Origin: JBIQKZ01 sp044464765
Lineage (GTDB): Bacteria; Pseudomonadota; Gammaproteobacteria; Burkholderiales; Burkholderiaceae_B
Assembly: GCA_044464765.1 (NCBI GenBank)
Contig: JBIQKZ010000004.1
Span: 62,001 to 126,000, forward strand
Reading direction: 5' to 3'
DNA length: 64,000 nt
This document shows positions 1 to 7,200 of the stretch, piece after piece; the first letter of the stretch is position 1; each line of letters begins with the position of its first letter. The position numbers and the translations under genes are program-made. The notes under the pieces are model-generated. The model saw only the letters and a program-made list of their open reading frames with translations. It was not told the DNA's origin and made no database searches.

Positions 1-660
1 GGCGCGGGTATCGTAGGGCACCACCCGCTTGCCTTGCAGTTTGCCTCGAATGCGCTTTCCGGCCAGTTCGGGATAGACCTCGCCCAAGTCGATGGTAAGC
101 AGATCAGGTGGCGCCGAGTACAACGGCCACTGATAGTCGCCCGTACGCTGGCGCGATGCAAGAATCAGGGGTTCGTAATAGCCCGTAACGGTGTTCTGCG
201 CGGGGCGGCCGGACGCGTCGGCAACACGCCAGGGCTGCAAATGGGCTTGCATGAATTGGCGCACCTGAGCCGAATCCGCACCCTGCGCGGGCAGGCCGGA
301 CTGGGCGGCGGCGGCACACACTGGCTGCCATGCGCGGGGGGTGGCCCGCGCCTGCATGGCCAGCGAACCCGATATCGGCCGCATCAGGCCCTTGCAGTTA
401 TTCAGGAAGGTTTTCCATACGTCGGCCATATCGTCGCTGGTCCAGCCCGGCAGCGCCGCCCAGGTGACAGGCACGAATTTGCCGGCCAAGGCGCGCGGAG
501 GCGTATCGCGCATGGCCGACAACTCAGGCACGACCAAAGGCTGGAGCGCGATGTCGGGCACGGCAGCGGCGGGCGCGCCGGCTTCATCCTGTTCCAGAGG
601 CACGGTGCTGCAGGCCGCCACCAAGACCAGCAGGCCGCAAGAGAGCAGAATTCTTTTCAT
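1..660 (-). CDS. mltA: Membrane-bound lytic murein transglycosylase A, N-terminal part (cut by the left window edge)
   Basis: The minus-strand frame opens with an ATG at 660 and runs off the left edge, giving 220 codons without a stop. The protein begins with MKRILLSCGLLVLVAACS, a lipoprotein signal with lipobox VAAC, so it should be anchored to the outer membrane facing the periplasm. The following sequence has MltA-family segments: a tryptophan-rich region (TWAALPGWTSDDM), a short helix with WKTFLNNCKGL, and TVTGYYEPLILASRQR, the highly conserved YYEP stretch of the MltA barrel. The family cleaves peptidoglycan to 1,6-anhydromuropeptides. The catalytic aspartate lies in the missing C-terminal part. 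ApaG lies upstream on the same strand with 27 bases between. Confidence 0.9.
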   Translation of the reverse strand, partial: MKRILLSCGLLVLVAACSTVPLEQDEAGAPAAAVPDIALQPLVVPELSAMRDTPPRALAGKFVPVTWAALPGWTSDDMADVWKTFLNNCKGLMRPISGSLAMQARATPRAWQPVCAAAAQSGLPAQGADSAQVRQFMQAHLQPWRVADASGRPAQNTVTGYYEPLILASRQRTGDYQWPLYSAPPDLLTIDLGEVYPELAGKRIRGKLQGKRVVPYDTRA

Positions 661-687
661 AAGGAAATTAACCGGTGTCGTATTGAA

Positions 688-1062
688 TCAGTGCAACGTG
701 CGTGGCATGGCCAGAACGAATTCCCCGATGGGAACCTCGAAGGGAATGCCATTATCGCCCACGCAATGGTAGCTGCCCCTCATGGTGCCAAAAGGCGTGG
801 GCAATGGACAGCCGCTGGTGTATTCGAATGTTTCGCCCGGCTTGAGCAAAGGCTGTTGGCCCACCACGCCAAGCCCGCGCACCTCTTGTACTTTTTGTTG
901 CGCATCGGTGATGATCCAGTGCCGGCTGATGATCTGCGCCGGATGCTGGCCGCTATTGGTGATGCGCACCGTGTATGCAAAGACGAACTGCTGTTCGTCA
1001 GGTTCGGACTGCTCGGGCAAATAGGTGGGCGTAACAACCACGCTAAGATCGTAGGGTTTCAT
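688..1062 (-). CDS. apaG: ApaG / Co2+-Mg2+ efflux-associated protein
   Basis: A 124-residue protein made of a single ApaG (DUF525) beta-sandwich domain. Recognisable pieces are FAYTVRITN, the ISRHWIITDA strand, VRGLGVVGQQPLLKPGETFEYTSG and the C-terminal GSYHCVGDNG with FEVPI. The length matches the family (about 125 residues). ApaG was named from the apaH locus and linked to cobalt/magnesium resistance (CorD); its biochemical role is not settled. It lies 27 bases upstream of mltA on the same strand, a pairing seen in betaproteobacteria, and is divergent from rpe. Confidence 0.95.
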   Translation of the reverse strand: MKPYDLSVVVTPTYLPEQSEPDEQQFVFAYTVRITNSGQHPAQIISRHWIITDAQQKVQEVRGLGVVGQQPLLKPGETFEYTSGCPLPTPFGTMRGSYHCVGDNGIPFEVPIGEFVLAMPRTLH

Positions 1063-1186
1063 TCAGAACTCCGCGAAACCCCGGCATACCAGCCGGGAAA
1101 CATGAAAACGGGCATGGGTTTGCACACACTGTCAGGGACCTGTAAGGGGAAAGTCACCGATAACCTGCAATAATGGCACAGTATCC

Positions 1187-1240
1187 AGTGTCCCGTTTGC
1201 TTAGGTGCGCACGTATATTCGATTAGCCCAACAGGACACT
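1187..1240. repeat. Palindromic intergenic element, copy 1 (upstream of rpe)
   Basis: A 54-base imperfect palindrome begins AGTGTCCCGTTTGC and ends ATTAGCCCAACAGGACACT. The outer arms AGTGTCC/GGACACT are perfect, the next arm segment is partly paired, and the centre holds GTGCGCAC. A closely related element lies at 2772-2818. Its right end is 35 bases before the rpe start. It may be a mobile palindrome (MITE-like or REP-like) or a shared cis-regulatory site; the sequence alone does not decide. Confidence 0.7.
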
Positions 1241-1275
1241 CGCTCCATCCTTTAATTTCGAAACAGTTTACGCCC

Positions 1276-1977
1276 ATGACCATCGATTCCGTCACCCGTA
1301 TCGCACCCAGCCTGCTTGCCGCCGATTTTTCCCGCTTGGGCGAAGAAGTAAAAAACGTTGTTGCCGCCGGCGCAGACTGGATCCACCTTGACGTCATGGA
1401 CAACCACTACGTGCCCAATCTTACTGTAGGCCCCATGGTGTGCGAAGCCTTGCGGCCCCATACCAAGGCGCCCATCGACGTCCACCTGATGGTCGAACCG
1501 GTCGACGCGTTAATCCCGGCATTCGCCAAGGCAGGAGCCGACATCATCACCTTCCATCCCGAGGCATCGCGCCACCCCGACCGCACCCTGGGCCTGATCC
1601 GCGAACTCGGCTGTAAAGCCGGCCTGGTATTCAACCCGGCCACTCCTTTGAATTGGATGGATCACGTCATGGATAAGCTCGATGTGGTCCTGCTTATGTC
1701 TGTCAACCCCGGCTATGGCGGGCAAGCGTTCATACCCGCCTCGCTGCACAAGCTGCGCCTGGCCCGGCAACGCATCGCCGACTGGCAGGGCCAGGGCGGC
1801 CAGCCAATCGCCCTGGAAATCGACGGCGGCGTCAAAATCGACAACATCGCACAGATTCGCGCGGCAGGCGCCGACACCTTTGTCGCGGGTTCGGCCATCT
1901 TCGGACAAAAAGACTACAAAGCCGTGATCGATGCCCTGCGCACCGAAATCATCAAGGGCGAGACCATTTCCGTATGA
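1276..1977 (+). CDS. rpe: Ribulose-phosphate 3-epimerase
   Basis: The 233-residue TIM-barrel enzyme interconverts D-ribulose 5-phosphate and D-xylulose 5-phosphate in the pentose phosphate pathway and Calvin cycle. Visible family motifs are IAPSLLAADF at residues 9-18, the metal-binding HLDVMDNHYVPN, DVHLMVEP, the phosphate loop MSVNPGYGGQAF and EIDGGV with the second catalytic aspartate. The length fits the family. Its TGA overlaps an ATG at 1974, but the likely gph start is further on. The rpe-gph-trpE order is the usual one in Burkholderiales, and gph removes phosphoglycolate, so the two upstream genes belong to sugar-phosphate housekeeping. Confidence 0.97.
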   Translation: MTIDSVTRIAPSLLAADFSRLGEEVKNVVAAGADWIHLDVMDNHYVPNLTVGPMVCEALRPHTKAPIDVHLMVEPVDALIPAFAKAGADIITFHPEASRHPDRTLGLIRELGCKAGLVFNPATPLNWMDHVMDKLDVVLLMSVNPGYGGQAFIPASLHKLRLARQRIADWQGQGGQPIALEIDGGVKIDNIAQIRAAGADTFVAGSAIFGQKDYKAVIDALRTEIIKGETISV

Positions 1978-1983
1978 CACAAC

Positions 1984-2029
1984 GCGGGCGCAATTTCGCC
2001 ACGCAATTTCGCCACGCAATAGCGCCCGC
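1984..2029 (+). repeat. Short tandem repeat inside a GC hairpin between rpe and gph
   Basis: The 13-base unit GCAATTTCGCCAC occurs twice in tandem (1990-2002 and 2003-2015), followed by a partial third copy. The tract is enclosed by complementary arms GCGGGCGC (1984-1991) and GCGCCCGC (2022-2029), so the transcript could fold into an 8-base-pair stem. No T-run follows, so it is not a classical terminator; it may modulate rpe/gph message ratio. The tract is in frame with gph if the upstream ATG at 1974 were used. Confidence 0.5.
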
Positions 2030-2051
2030 AAACGCCAAAACAGGACTTGAC

Positions 2052-2720
2052 ATGCCATTCGCCGCCACGCTGTTCGACCTGGATGGCACACTGGTCAACA
2101 CTATCCCCGACCTGACCGACGCCACCAATGCCATGCGCCTGGAAATGGGTTTCGCCCCACTGTCCCAGGATGTCATTGCCACCTATGTGGGAAAAGGCCT
2201 GGAAAATCTCGTGGTCCGCGCATTGACCGGCGAGCTCTCCGATCCGCCCGAAGGCCCCGTCGTGCAGCATGGGCTGCGTGTGTTCCGCACGTGCTACCAC
2301 GCACTGAACGGCGACAAATCCGTGTTGTATCCAGAAGCCCTGGAGGGACTCAAGGCCTTTCGCAAGCAGGGCATGCCCCTGGGCATTGTCACCAATAAAA
2401 GCGCCGAATTCACCCACCCGTTGCTGCAACGCATGGGCATCGCTTCATTCTTCGACCACGTGGTCAGCGGCGACACCTGCGCATACAAGAAACCCCATCC
2501 GCTACCTGTTCAACATGCCTGCGAACTGCTGGGAGCCGATCCGCGAAAGACCTTATTGATCGGCGACTCGATCAATGATGTGGCCGCCGCGCGCGCCGCC
2601 GGCTGCACCGTGGTCGTTGTGCCCTATGGCTACAACGAGGGCCACACTGTGCAGAACCTGGATGCCGATGCTATAGTGGCGGACGTTAATTCGGCGGCCC
2701 TGTGGGCGCTGCGCCTCTAA
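2052..2720 (+). CDS. gph: Phosphoglycolate phosphatase (HAD superfamily)
   Basis: A 222-residue HAD hydrolase that dephosphorylates 2-phosphoglycolate. Motif I is LFDLDGTLVNT at residues 7-17, motif II is IVTNKSAEF, the lysine of motif III is in YKKPHPLP, and motif IV is LIGDSINDVAAARAAG. I place the start at 2052 because AGGA lies a few bases upstream and motif I then sits at the normal distance from the N terminus. The alternative ATG at 1974, overlapping the rpe stop, would add 26 residues of low-complexity sequence encoded by a tandem repeat. Confidence 0.9.
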   Translation: MPFAATLFDLDGTLVNTIPDLTDATNAMRLEMGFAPLSQDVIATYVGKGLENLVVRALTGELSDPPEGPVVQHGLRVFRTCYHALNGDKSVLYPEALEGLKAFRKQGMPLGIVTNKSAEFTHPLLQRMGIASFFDHVVSGDTCAYKKPHPLPVQHACELLGADPRKTLLIGDSINDVAAARAAGCTVVVVPYGYNEGHTVQNLDADAIVADVNSAALWALRL

Positions 2721-2721
2721 G

Positions 2722-2758
2722 GCCCGGAACCATATTCAGATAATGGCCGGGCTTTTTT
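2722..2758 (+). terminator. Rho-independent terminator after gph
   Basis: GCCCGG at 2722-2727 pairs with CCGGGC at 2747-2752, extended by CCAT/ATGG inside, and is followed by TTTTTT. It should separate the rpe-gph transcript from trpE. Confidence 0.85.
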
Positions 2759-2771
2759 GTTTGCACCGGCT

Positions 2772-2818
2772 AGTGTCGTGTTCGGTTAATTGTGCACGAA
2801 TTAGCCAAACAGGACACT
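2772..2818. repeat. Palindromic intergenic element, copy 2 (upstream of trpE)
   Basis: A 47-base near-palindrome begins AGTGTCGTGTTCGGTTAATT and ends AATTAGCCAAACAGGACACT around the centre GTGCAC. The arms differ at few positions. It matches the element at 1187-1240 in its ends (AGTGTC.../...AACAGGACACT) and in ATTAGCC. It ends 26 bases before the trpE start codon, between the gph terminator and trpE, where the trpE promoter must lie. Confidence 0.75.
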
Positions 2819-2844
2819 AACGAAGACAACATGACGAGTACACC

Positions 2845-4365
2845 ATGACAGAAATCGAATTCAACGCACTGGCCGCGCAGGGCTACAACCGAATCCCATT
2901 GATTGCGGAAACGTATGCCGATCTGGATACACCGCTGGCCATCTATTTAAAGCTGGCTCACGCCGGCCCCGAGGGCGGGCGCAACAGTTGTCTGCTTGAG
3001 TCCGTCGTCGGCGGCGAGCGTTTCGGGCGGTACTCGTTCATTGGCCTGCCGTCCAAAACCGTAATCCGCGCCAGCGGCACGCTCACCGAGGTTTTGCATA
3101 AGGGTCAGGTGGTTGAAACCCACGAAGGAGACCCCCTGGCCTTTATCGAAACCTACCAGAAGCGCTTCAAGGTGGCCGTACGCCCCGGCATGCCGCGTTT
3201 TGCGGGCGGCCTGGCCGGCTATTTCGGCTACGACACCGTGCGCCACATCGAGCCACGCCTGGGGCCTGCGGTCAAACCGTTTCCCGCGGGGATGGAAGAA
3301 GGCACACCCGACATCATGCTGCTGCACGTCGACGAGCTGGTGGTGGTCGACAACCTGGCCGGGCGCACCTACCTGGTTGTCTACGCCGACCCGCTTCAGC
3401 CTGAAGCTTACGCGCTGGCTCGCCGCCGCCTGAAGGAATTGCGCACCAAGCTGCGCACGCCCGTCACCATTCCGTATGCCTATGCCAGCCTGCAAACCGA
3501 CAGCCACCGCGACTTCAAAAAGGAAGATTACATCGCCGCTGTGCTCAAGGCCAAGGAATACATTGCCGCCGGCGACCTGATGCAAGTCCAGGTCGGCCAG
3601 GTTATTTCCAAACCTTACCGCGATTCGCCCCTGTCGCTGTACCGTTCACTGCGCTCGCTGAATCCATCCCCCTATATGTATTACTGGAATTTCGATCGCT
3701 TCCACGTCGTGGGGTCGTCGCCGGAAATCCTGGTGCGCCAGGAAATCGTCAGCGAAGGCGATACGCAGAAAACCGTCGCCACCATCCGCCCGCTGGCCGG
3801 CACCCGTAAACGCGGCTCCACCCCGATGGAAGACGCCGAGCTGGCCGACGAACTGCAAGCCGACCCCAAAGAGCGCGCCGAGCATGTCATGCTGATCGAC
3901 CTGGCGCGCAACGATGTGGGACGCGTCTCCGAAATCGGTTCGGTGAAAGTAACCGACACCATGTCGATCGAACGCTACTCCCACGTCATGCACCTGGTAT
4001 CCAACGTCAGCGGCACACTGAACGAAGGCATGAGCAATATGGACGTGCTGCGCGCCGCCTTCCCAGCCGGCACCTTGACCGGCGCGCCCAAAGTACGCGC
4101 CATGGAGCTGATCGACGAACTCGAACCCGTGCGGCGCGGCATCTACGGCGGCGCGGCCGGTTACCTGAGCTATAGCGGCGAAATGGATGTCGCCATCGCC
4201 ATCCGCACCGGCATCATCAAAGACGGCATGCTGTACGTGCAAGCGGCAGCCGGCGTCGTGGCCGATTCCGACCCGGAAAAAGAATGGCAGGAAACCGAGG
4301 CCAAGGCGCGCGCCGTCCTGCGCGCGGCCGAAAAAGTCCAGTTCGGCCTGGACGAGCCTATATAG
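2845..4365 (+). CDS. trpE: Anthranilate synthase component I
   Basis: The 506-residue large subunit converts chorismate and ammonia to anthranilate, the first committed step of tryptophan synthesis, with TrpG supplying ammonia. The N-terminal domain has NSCLLESVVGG near residue 50, containing the LLES element of the tryptophan feedback pocket. The chorismate-binding domain shows VVGSSPEILVR, IRPLAGTRKRG, DLARNDVGRV, SHVMHLVS, FPAGTLTGAPK and GGAAGYLSYSG. The length is normal. trpE is preceded by a terminator and the palindromic element and is separated from trpG by a minus-strand protease gene and a leader region, so it is a transcription unit distinct from trpGDC. Confidence 0.98.
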   Translation: MTEIEFNALAAQGYNRIPLIAETYADLDTPLAIYLKLAHAGPEGGRNSCLLESVVGGERFGRYSFIGLPSKTVIRASGTLTEVLHKGQVVETHEGDPLAFIETYQKRFKVAVRPGMPRFAGGLAGYFGYDTVRHIEPRLGPAVKPFPAGMEEGTPDIMLLHVDELVVVDNLAGRTYLVVYADPLQPEAYALARRRLKELRTKLRTPVTIPYAYASLQTDSHRDFKKEDYIAAVLKAKEYIAAGDLMQVQVGQVISKPYRDSPLSLYRSLRSLNPSPYMYYWNFDRFHVVGSSPEILVRQEIVSEGDTQKTVATIRPLAGTRKRGSTPMEDAELADELQADPKERAEHVMLIDLARNDVGRVSEIGSVKVTDTMSIERYSHVMHLVSNVSGTLNEGMSNMDVLRAAFPAGTLTGAPKVRAMELIDELEPVRRGIYGGAAGYLSYSGEMDVAIAIRTGIIKDGMLYVQAAAGVVADSDPEKEWQETEAKARAVLRAAEKVQFGLDEPI

Positions 4366-4489
4366 AAAATGGCAGCTGGGAGGTGTTCGTCATCGGGGCT
4401 TGCTCGTCGTGGGGCGGCAGCCTCTTGAAAGTGTCTGTGGTTTTGTGTTCTGGCCTATGATTGCCTTAAAGAAGACAGACCATAGGGCG

Positions 4490-4518
4490 AGAGCAAAAGA
4501 AGGAACCTCGAGGCTCCT
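4490..4518 (-). terminator. Terminator of the rhombosortase-like gene
   Basis: Read on the minus strand, AGGAGCCTCGAGGTTCCT (4518 down to 4501) forms a near-perfect hairpin and is followed by TCTTTTG. The stem begins within the stop codon of the gene at 4517. It could also stop transcription from trpE in the other direction, less efficiently. Confidence 0.6.
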
Positions 4519-5110
4519 AAAGAAGCGTTGCCAGCCACCGCTTCAGCCCAGCCTTGGCCAGCAAGTACAGCGCGGCAAGGCCATAGCCATACACATGGGC
4601 GACGGACGCAATAGGCCCGCCGATCAGCCGCTCTTCTGCACCCATGGGGCCGGCGCCCCATTGCCACAGCATCCAGATCGTAATTAGCCCCAACGCTGTC
4701 GTAGCATAAGGATCGCGCCGCCAGGCTTGGGGCGCAAGACCCAAAACGAATAAGCCGTAAAGCACGCCCGAAAACCCCACATAAGGCAGCATGCCAGGGG
4801 AAAACCCCCAGAGACACAGACTGATCCCCACCGCCAAAGCGCCCACCCGCCATGGCAGGCGATCATCGAACAAGGCCGGCGACAACGCGCAACACACCAT
4901 GACGCCGGCGGCGTTCAGCGCGGCGTGCGTCCAGCCAAGGTGCACCAGATGCGCCGTTGGAAAACGCCACCACTGGCCGCGCGACAGGGCTGCCGCATCC
5001 AGGCGCAATGCCCACTGGACAGCCTCGCCGCCGATTTGCATCAACAGCAGCAACAGCGCCAAGCCGCCCGCCCACACCCAGGGCCTGTATTCGAACCGGG
5101 CGTTAGCCAT
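4517..5110 (-). CDS. rrtA: Rhomboid-family intramembrane serine protease, rhombosortase type
   Basis: A 197-residue polytopic membrane protein with about six hydrophobic segments. It carries the short rhomboid core: GQWWRFPTAHLVHLGWTHAALNAAG (residues about 44-68) contains the conserved WR, the HLxHLxxxHAxxN region; GFSGVLYG (about residue 111) contains the catalytic serine in GxSG; AHVYGYG (about residue 171) contains the catalytic histidine. This size and motif set match rhombosortase, which in other bacteria cleaves GlyGly-CTERM tails of exported proteins. No GlyGly-CTERM protein is visible in this window. It lies on the opposite strand between trpE and trpG, an uncommon position. The symbol is by family resemblance only. 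Confidence 0.75.
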   Translation of the reverse strand: MANARFEYRPWVWAGGLALLLLLMQIGGEAVQWALRLDAAALSRGQWWRFPTAHLVHLGWTHAALNAAGVMVCCALSPALFDDRLPWRVGALAVGISLCLWGFSPGMLPYVGFSGVLYGLFVLGLAPQAWRRDPYATTALGLITIWMLWQWGAGPMGAEERLIGGPIASVAHVYGYGLAALYLLAKAGLKRWLATLL

Positions 5111-5285
5111 TCAAACGGACGCTAAAAGGAGTGGTGCAGCGCATGCGGTAATCCCGGGCGATAAATGTGTAGTAAAGGCTATAAATAGCTAGTAAATATA
5201 CTCACAAACAATTCCCTCTCCCAACGACAAAGTCCGTGTTAAACTGAGCGCGCCTAAGAACTCTATAACCCTCTTATCGTCTTTC

Positions 5286-5336
5286 ATGGCCAATACAGTT
5301 TCGACCTATCTTGCTCAGTGGTGGCGCTTCCAATAG
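5286..5336 (+). CDS. trpL: trp operon leader peptide
   Basis: A 16-codon frame encodes MANTVSTYLAQWWRFQ and ends in TAG. It has tandem tryptophan codons TGG TGG at 5319-5324, just before its stop, and is followed by alternative hairpins and a terminator ahead of trpG. This is the arrangement of a ribosome-mediated transcription attenuator. I see no strong Shine-Dalgarno sequence before the ATG (upstream bases are pyrimidine rich), the one weak point. The frame is far too short for ordinary gene finders. Confidence 0.85.
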   Translation: MANTVSTYLAQWWRFQ

Positions 5337-5464
5337 GAAGCGGCACGTCGTTGCGGCCTTGAACCGCACCCTGCCGTCGTACTGGCAGGGCGTATCAGCA
5401 AGAAAGACGGCTCATCGGCACGGCGGCTCCCAGAACCCAGGAGATTGCCCGATGCCTTTATTTT
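5325..5464 (+). promoter_or_regulatory. Tryptophan attenuator (alternative RNA hairpins) before trpGDC
   Basis: Several competing stems are visible. CGCTTCC (5325-5331) pairs with GGAAGCG (5336-5342) across the trpL stop codon. CTGCC (5371-5375) pairs with GGCAG (5384-5388). GCCGTC (5373-5378) can pair with GACGGC (5406-5411), which would occupy the 5' arm of the downstream terminator and so act as antiterminator. The terminator stem uses 5409-5418 and 5449-5456. Ribosome stalling at the two Trp codons would favour the antiterminator, which fits tryptophan control of trpG, trpD and trpC. The pairings are my reading and have not been folded computationally. Confidence 0.75.
5409..5464 (+). terminator. 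Intrinsic terminator of the trp attenuator
   Basis: GGCTCATCGG (5409-5418) pairs with CCGATGCC (5449-5456) with one bulge; CTCC/GGAG can form an inner stem; TTTATTTT follows at 5457-5464. It lies about 110 bases before the trpG start and after the leader peptide. Confidence 0.75.
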
Positions 5465-5575
5465 CCCCCCTACCTAGCTATAGCTTTCGCCTTGCCGCGC
5501 CATCGTGGGGCTTGCCTGTATCCGGCCTGTTTACTACCCGCCGGGCCCGCCCGCGCCACAAGACCCGAGGCAGCC

Positions 5576-6145
5576 ATGTCTAGATTGTTGATGCTCGACA
5601 ACTACGATTCGTTCACCTATAACCTCGTGCAATACTTTGGCGAGCTTGGCCAGGACGTCATCGTACTGCGCAACGACCAGACAACCGTCGGCGAGATCGA
5701 ACAACTGAATCCTGACCGCCTATGCATTTCGCCCGGCCCCCGCGCGCCGGCGCAAGCAGGAATTTCCATCGAACTGATCAAAGCCTTTGCTGGCAAAGTG
5801 CCCATACTGGGTGTGTGCCTGGGACACCAGGCCATTGGCGCGGCGTACGGCGGGAATATCGTACGGGCGCGCGTGCAGATGCACGGTAAAACCTCCGACA
5901 TCACCCATCGTGGCACCGACGTCTTCAAAGACCTGCCCTCGCCCTACACGGTAACTCGCTATCACTCCCTGGCCATCGAGCGCGCCACGCTGCCCGACTG
6001 CCTGGAAGTCACCGCCGAAACCGACGATGGGGAAATCATGGGGGTGAGGCACCGGAACCTGCCCATCTTCGGTGTGCAGTTTCATCCCGAATCCATCCTC
6101 AGCGAACACGGCCATGCCCTGCTGAAAAACTATCTGACCCTATAA
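5576..6145 (+). CDS. trpG: Anthranilate synthase component II (glutamine amidotransferase)
   Basis: The 189-residue class I glutamine amidotransferase subunit releases ammonia from glutamine for TrpE. It begins MSRLLMLDNYDSFTYNLVQY, the typical TrpG/PabA opening. The nucleophile is the cysteine of GVCLGHQAIG at about residue 81, and the His-Glu pair is in VQFHPES near residues 170-172. I chose the ATG at 5576 over longer frames because the homologous region begins there. In this genus the same subunit may also serve PabB. It is the first structural gene after the attenuator and lies 23 bases before trpD. Confidence 0.97.
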   Translation: MSRLLMLDNYDSFTYNLVQYFGELGQDVIVLRNDQTTVGEIEQLNPDRLCISPGPRAPAQAGISIELIKAFAGKVPILGVCLGHQAIGAAYGGNIVRARVQMHGKTSDITHRGTDVFKDLPSPYTVTRYHSLAIERATLPDCLEVTAETDDGEIMGVRHRNLPIFGVQFHPESILSEHGHALLKNYLTL

Positions 6146-6168
6146 GCACGTTAGAAAGGAACCATAAA

Positions 6169-7200
6169 ATGACCATCTCTCCCACCGACGCCCTGGCCCG
6201 CTGCATCGAGCACCGAGAAATTTTCCATGAGGAAATGCTGCAACTGATGCGCCTGCTGATGCGCGGCGAACTGTCGCCTTCCATCGCCTCCGCCCTGGTC
6301 ATGGGCTTGCGCGTCAAGAAAGAAACCATTGGCGAGATTACCGCCGCCGCCGAAGTCATGCGCGAGTTTGCGCTGAAGGTGGATGCGCCCGACCGTGAGA
6401 ACCTGCTGGACATGTGCGGCACGGGCGGCGACGGCAGCAGCACCTTCAATATTTCCACCGCCTCCATGTTCGTGGCCGCCGCCGCCGGCGTAAAAGTCGC
6501 CAAGCACGGCGGACGCAGCGCCTCATCGTCGTCGGGCAGCGCCGACGTCATGGAAGCATTGGGCGCGAACATCGCCTTGACACCCGAACAGATTACCGAG
6601 TCCATCGAAACCACCGGCATCGGCTTCATGTTTGCGCAGGCCCACCATTCCGCCATGAAGAACGTGGCCGCCCTACGCAAGGAACTGGGTGTCAAGACCA
6701 TTTTCAATATCCTGGGTCCTCTCACCAACCCTGCCAATGCCGCCAACCAACTGATGGGTGTCTTCCACGCCGACCTGGTCGGCATCCAGGTTCGGGTGCT
6801 GCAGCGCCTGGGCTCCCGCCACGTGCTGATCGTACACGGCAAAGACGGGATGGACGAAGCCTCGCTGGGCGCCACCACCCTGGTCGGTGAACTAAAAGAC
6901 GGCAAAGTATCCGAATACGAAATCCACCCCGAAGACTACGGCATGTCCATGGTGTCGAACCGCTCGCTCAAGGTCAATAACCGGGAAGAATCCGCTGCCC
7001 TGGTCCTGGAAGCCTTGGAAAACGTGTCCGGCGCGCCTCGTGATATCGTAGGCTTTAACGCCGGCCTGGCAATCTATGCTGGCAACAAGGCCGGCTCGAT
7101 TGCCGAGGGCCTGAAAATGGCCTTCGAAGTTATTTCCAACGGAGCAGCCCGGGCCAAGCTTGACGAATTCAGTACATTCACACGGAAATTTTCGGCATGA
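6169..7200 (+). CDS. trpD: Anthranilate phosphoribosyltransferase
   Basis: A 343-residue enzyme that joins anthranilate and PRPP to give phosphoribosylanthranilate. Visible motifs are the PRPP-binding CGTGGDGSSTFNIST near residue 82, KHGGRSASSSSGSADV, the anthranilate-site segment FAQAHHSAMKNVAALRKELG, and FNILGPLTNPA. A ribosome site AGAAAGGA lies upstream. Its ATGA overlaps the trpC start (7197-7200), indicating translational coupling. Confidence 0.98.
   Translation: MTISPTDALARCIEHREIFHEEMLQLMRLLMRGELSPSIASALVMGLRVKKETIGEITAAAEVMREFALKVDAPDRENLLDMCGTGGDGSSTFNISTASMFVAAAAGVKVAKHGGRSASSSSGSADVMEALGANIALTPEQITESIETTGIGFMFAQAHHSAMKNVAALRKELGVKTIFNILGPLTNPANAANQLMGVFHADLVGIQVRVLQRLGSRHVLIVHGKDGMDEASLGATTLVGELKDGKVSEYEIHPEDYGMSMVSNRSLKVNNREESAALVLEALENVSGAPRDIVGFNAGLAIYAGNKAGSIAEGLKMAFEVISNGAARAKLDEFSTFTRKFSA

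Noticed and set aside
34..1173. Long plus-strand open frame of 379 codons over mltA and apaG
   Set aside because: It is antisense to two recognisable minus-strand genes, has no family similarity and an improbable composition rich in Arg, Gly and His.
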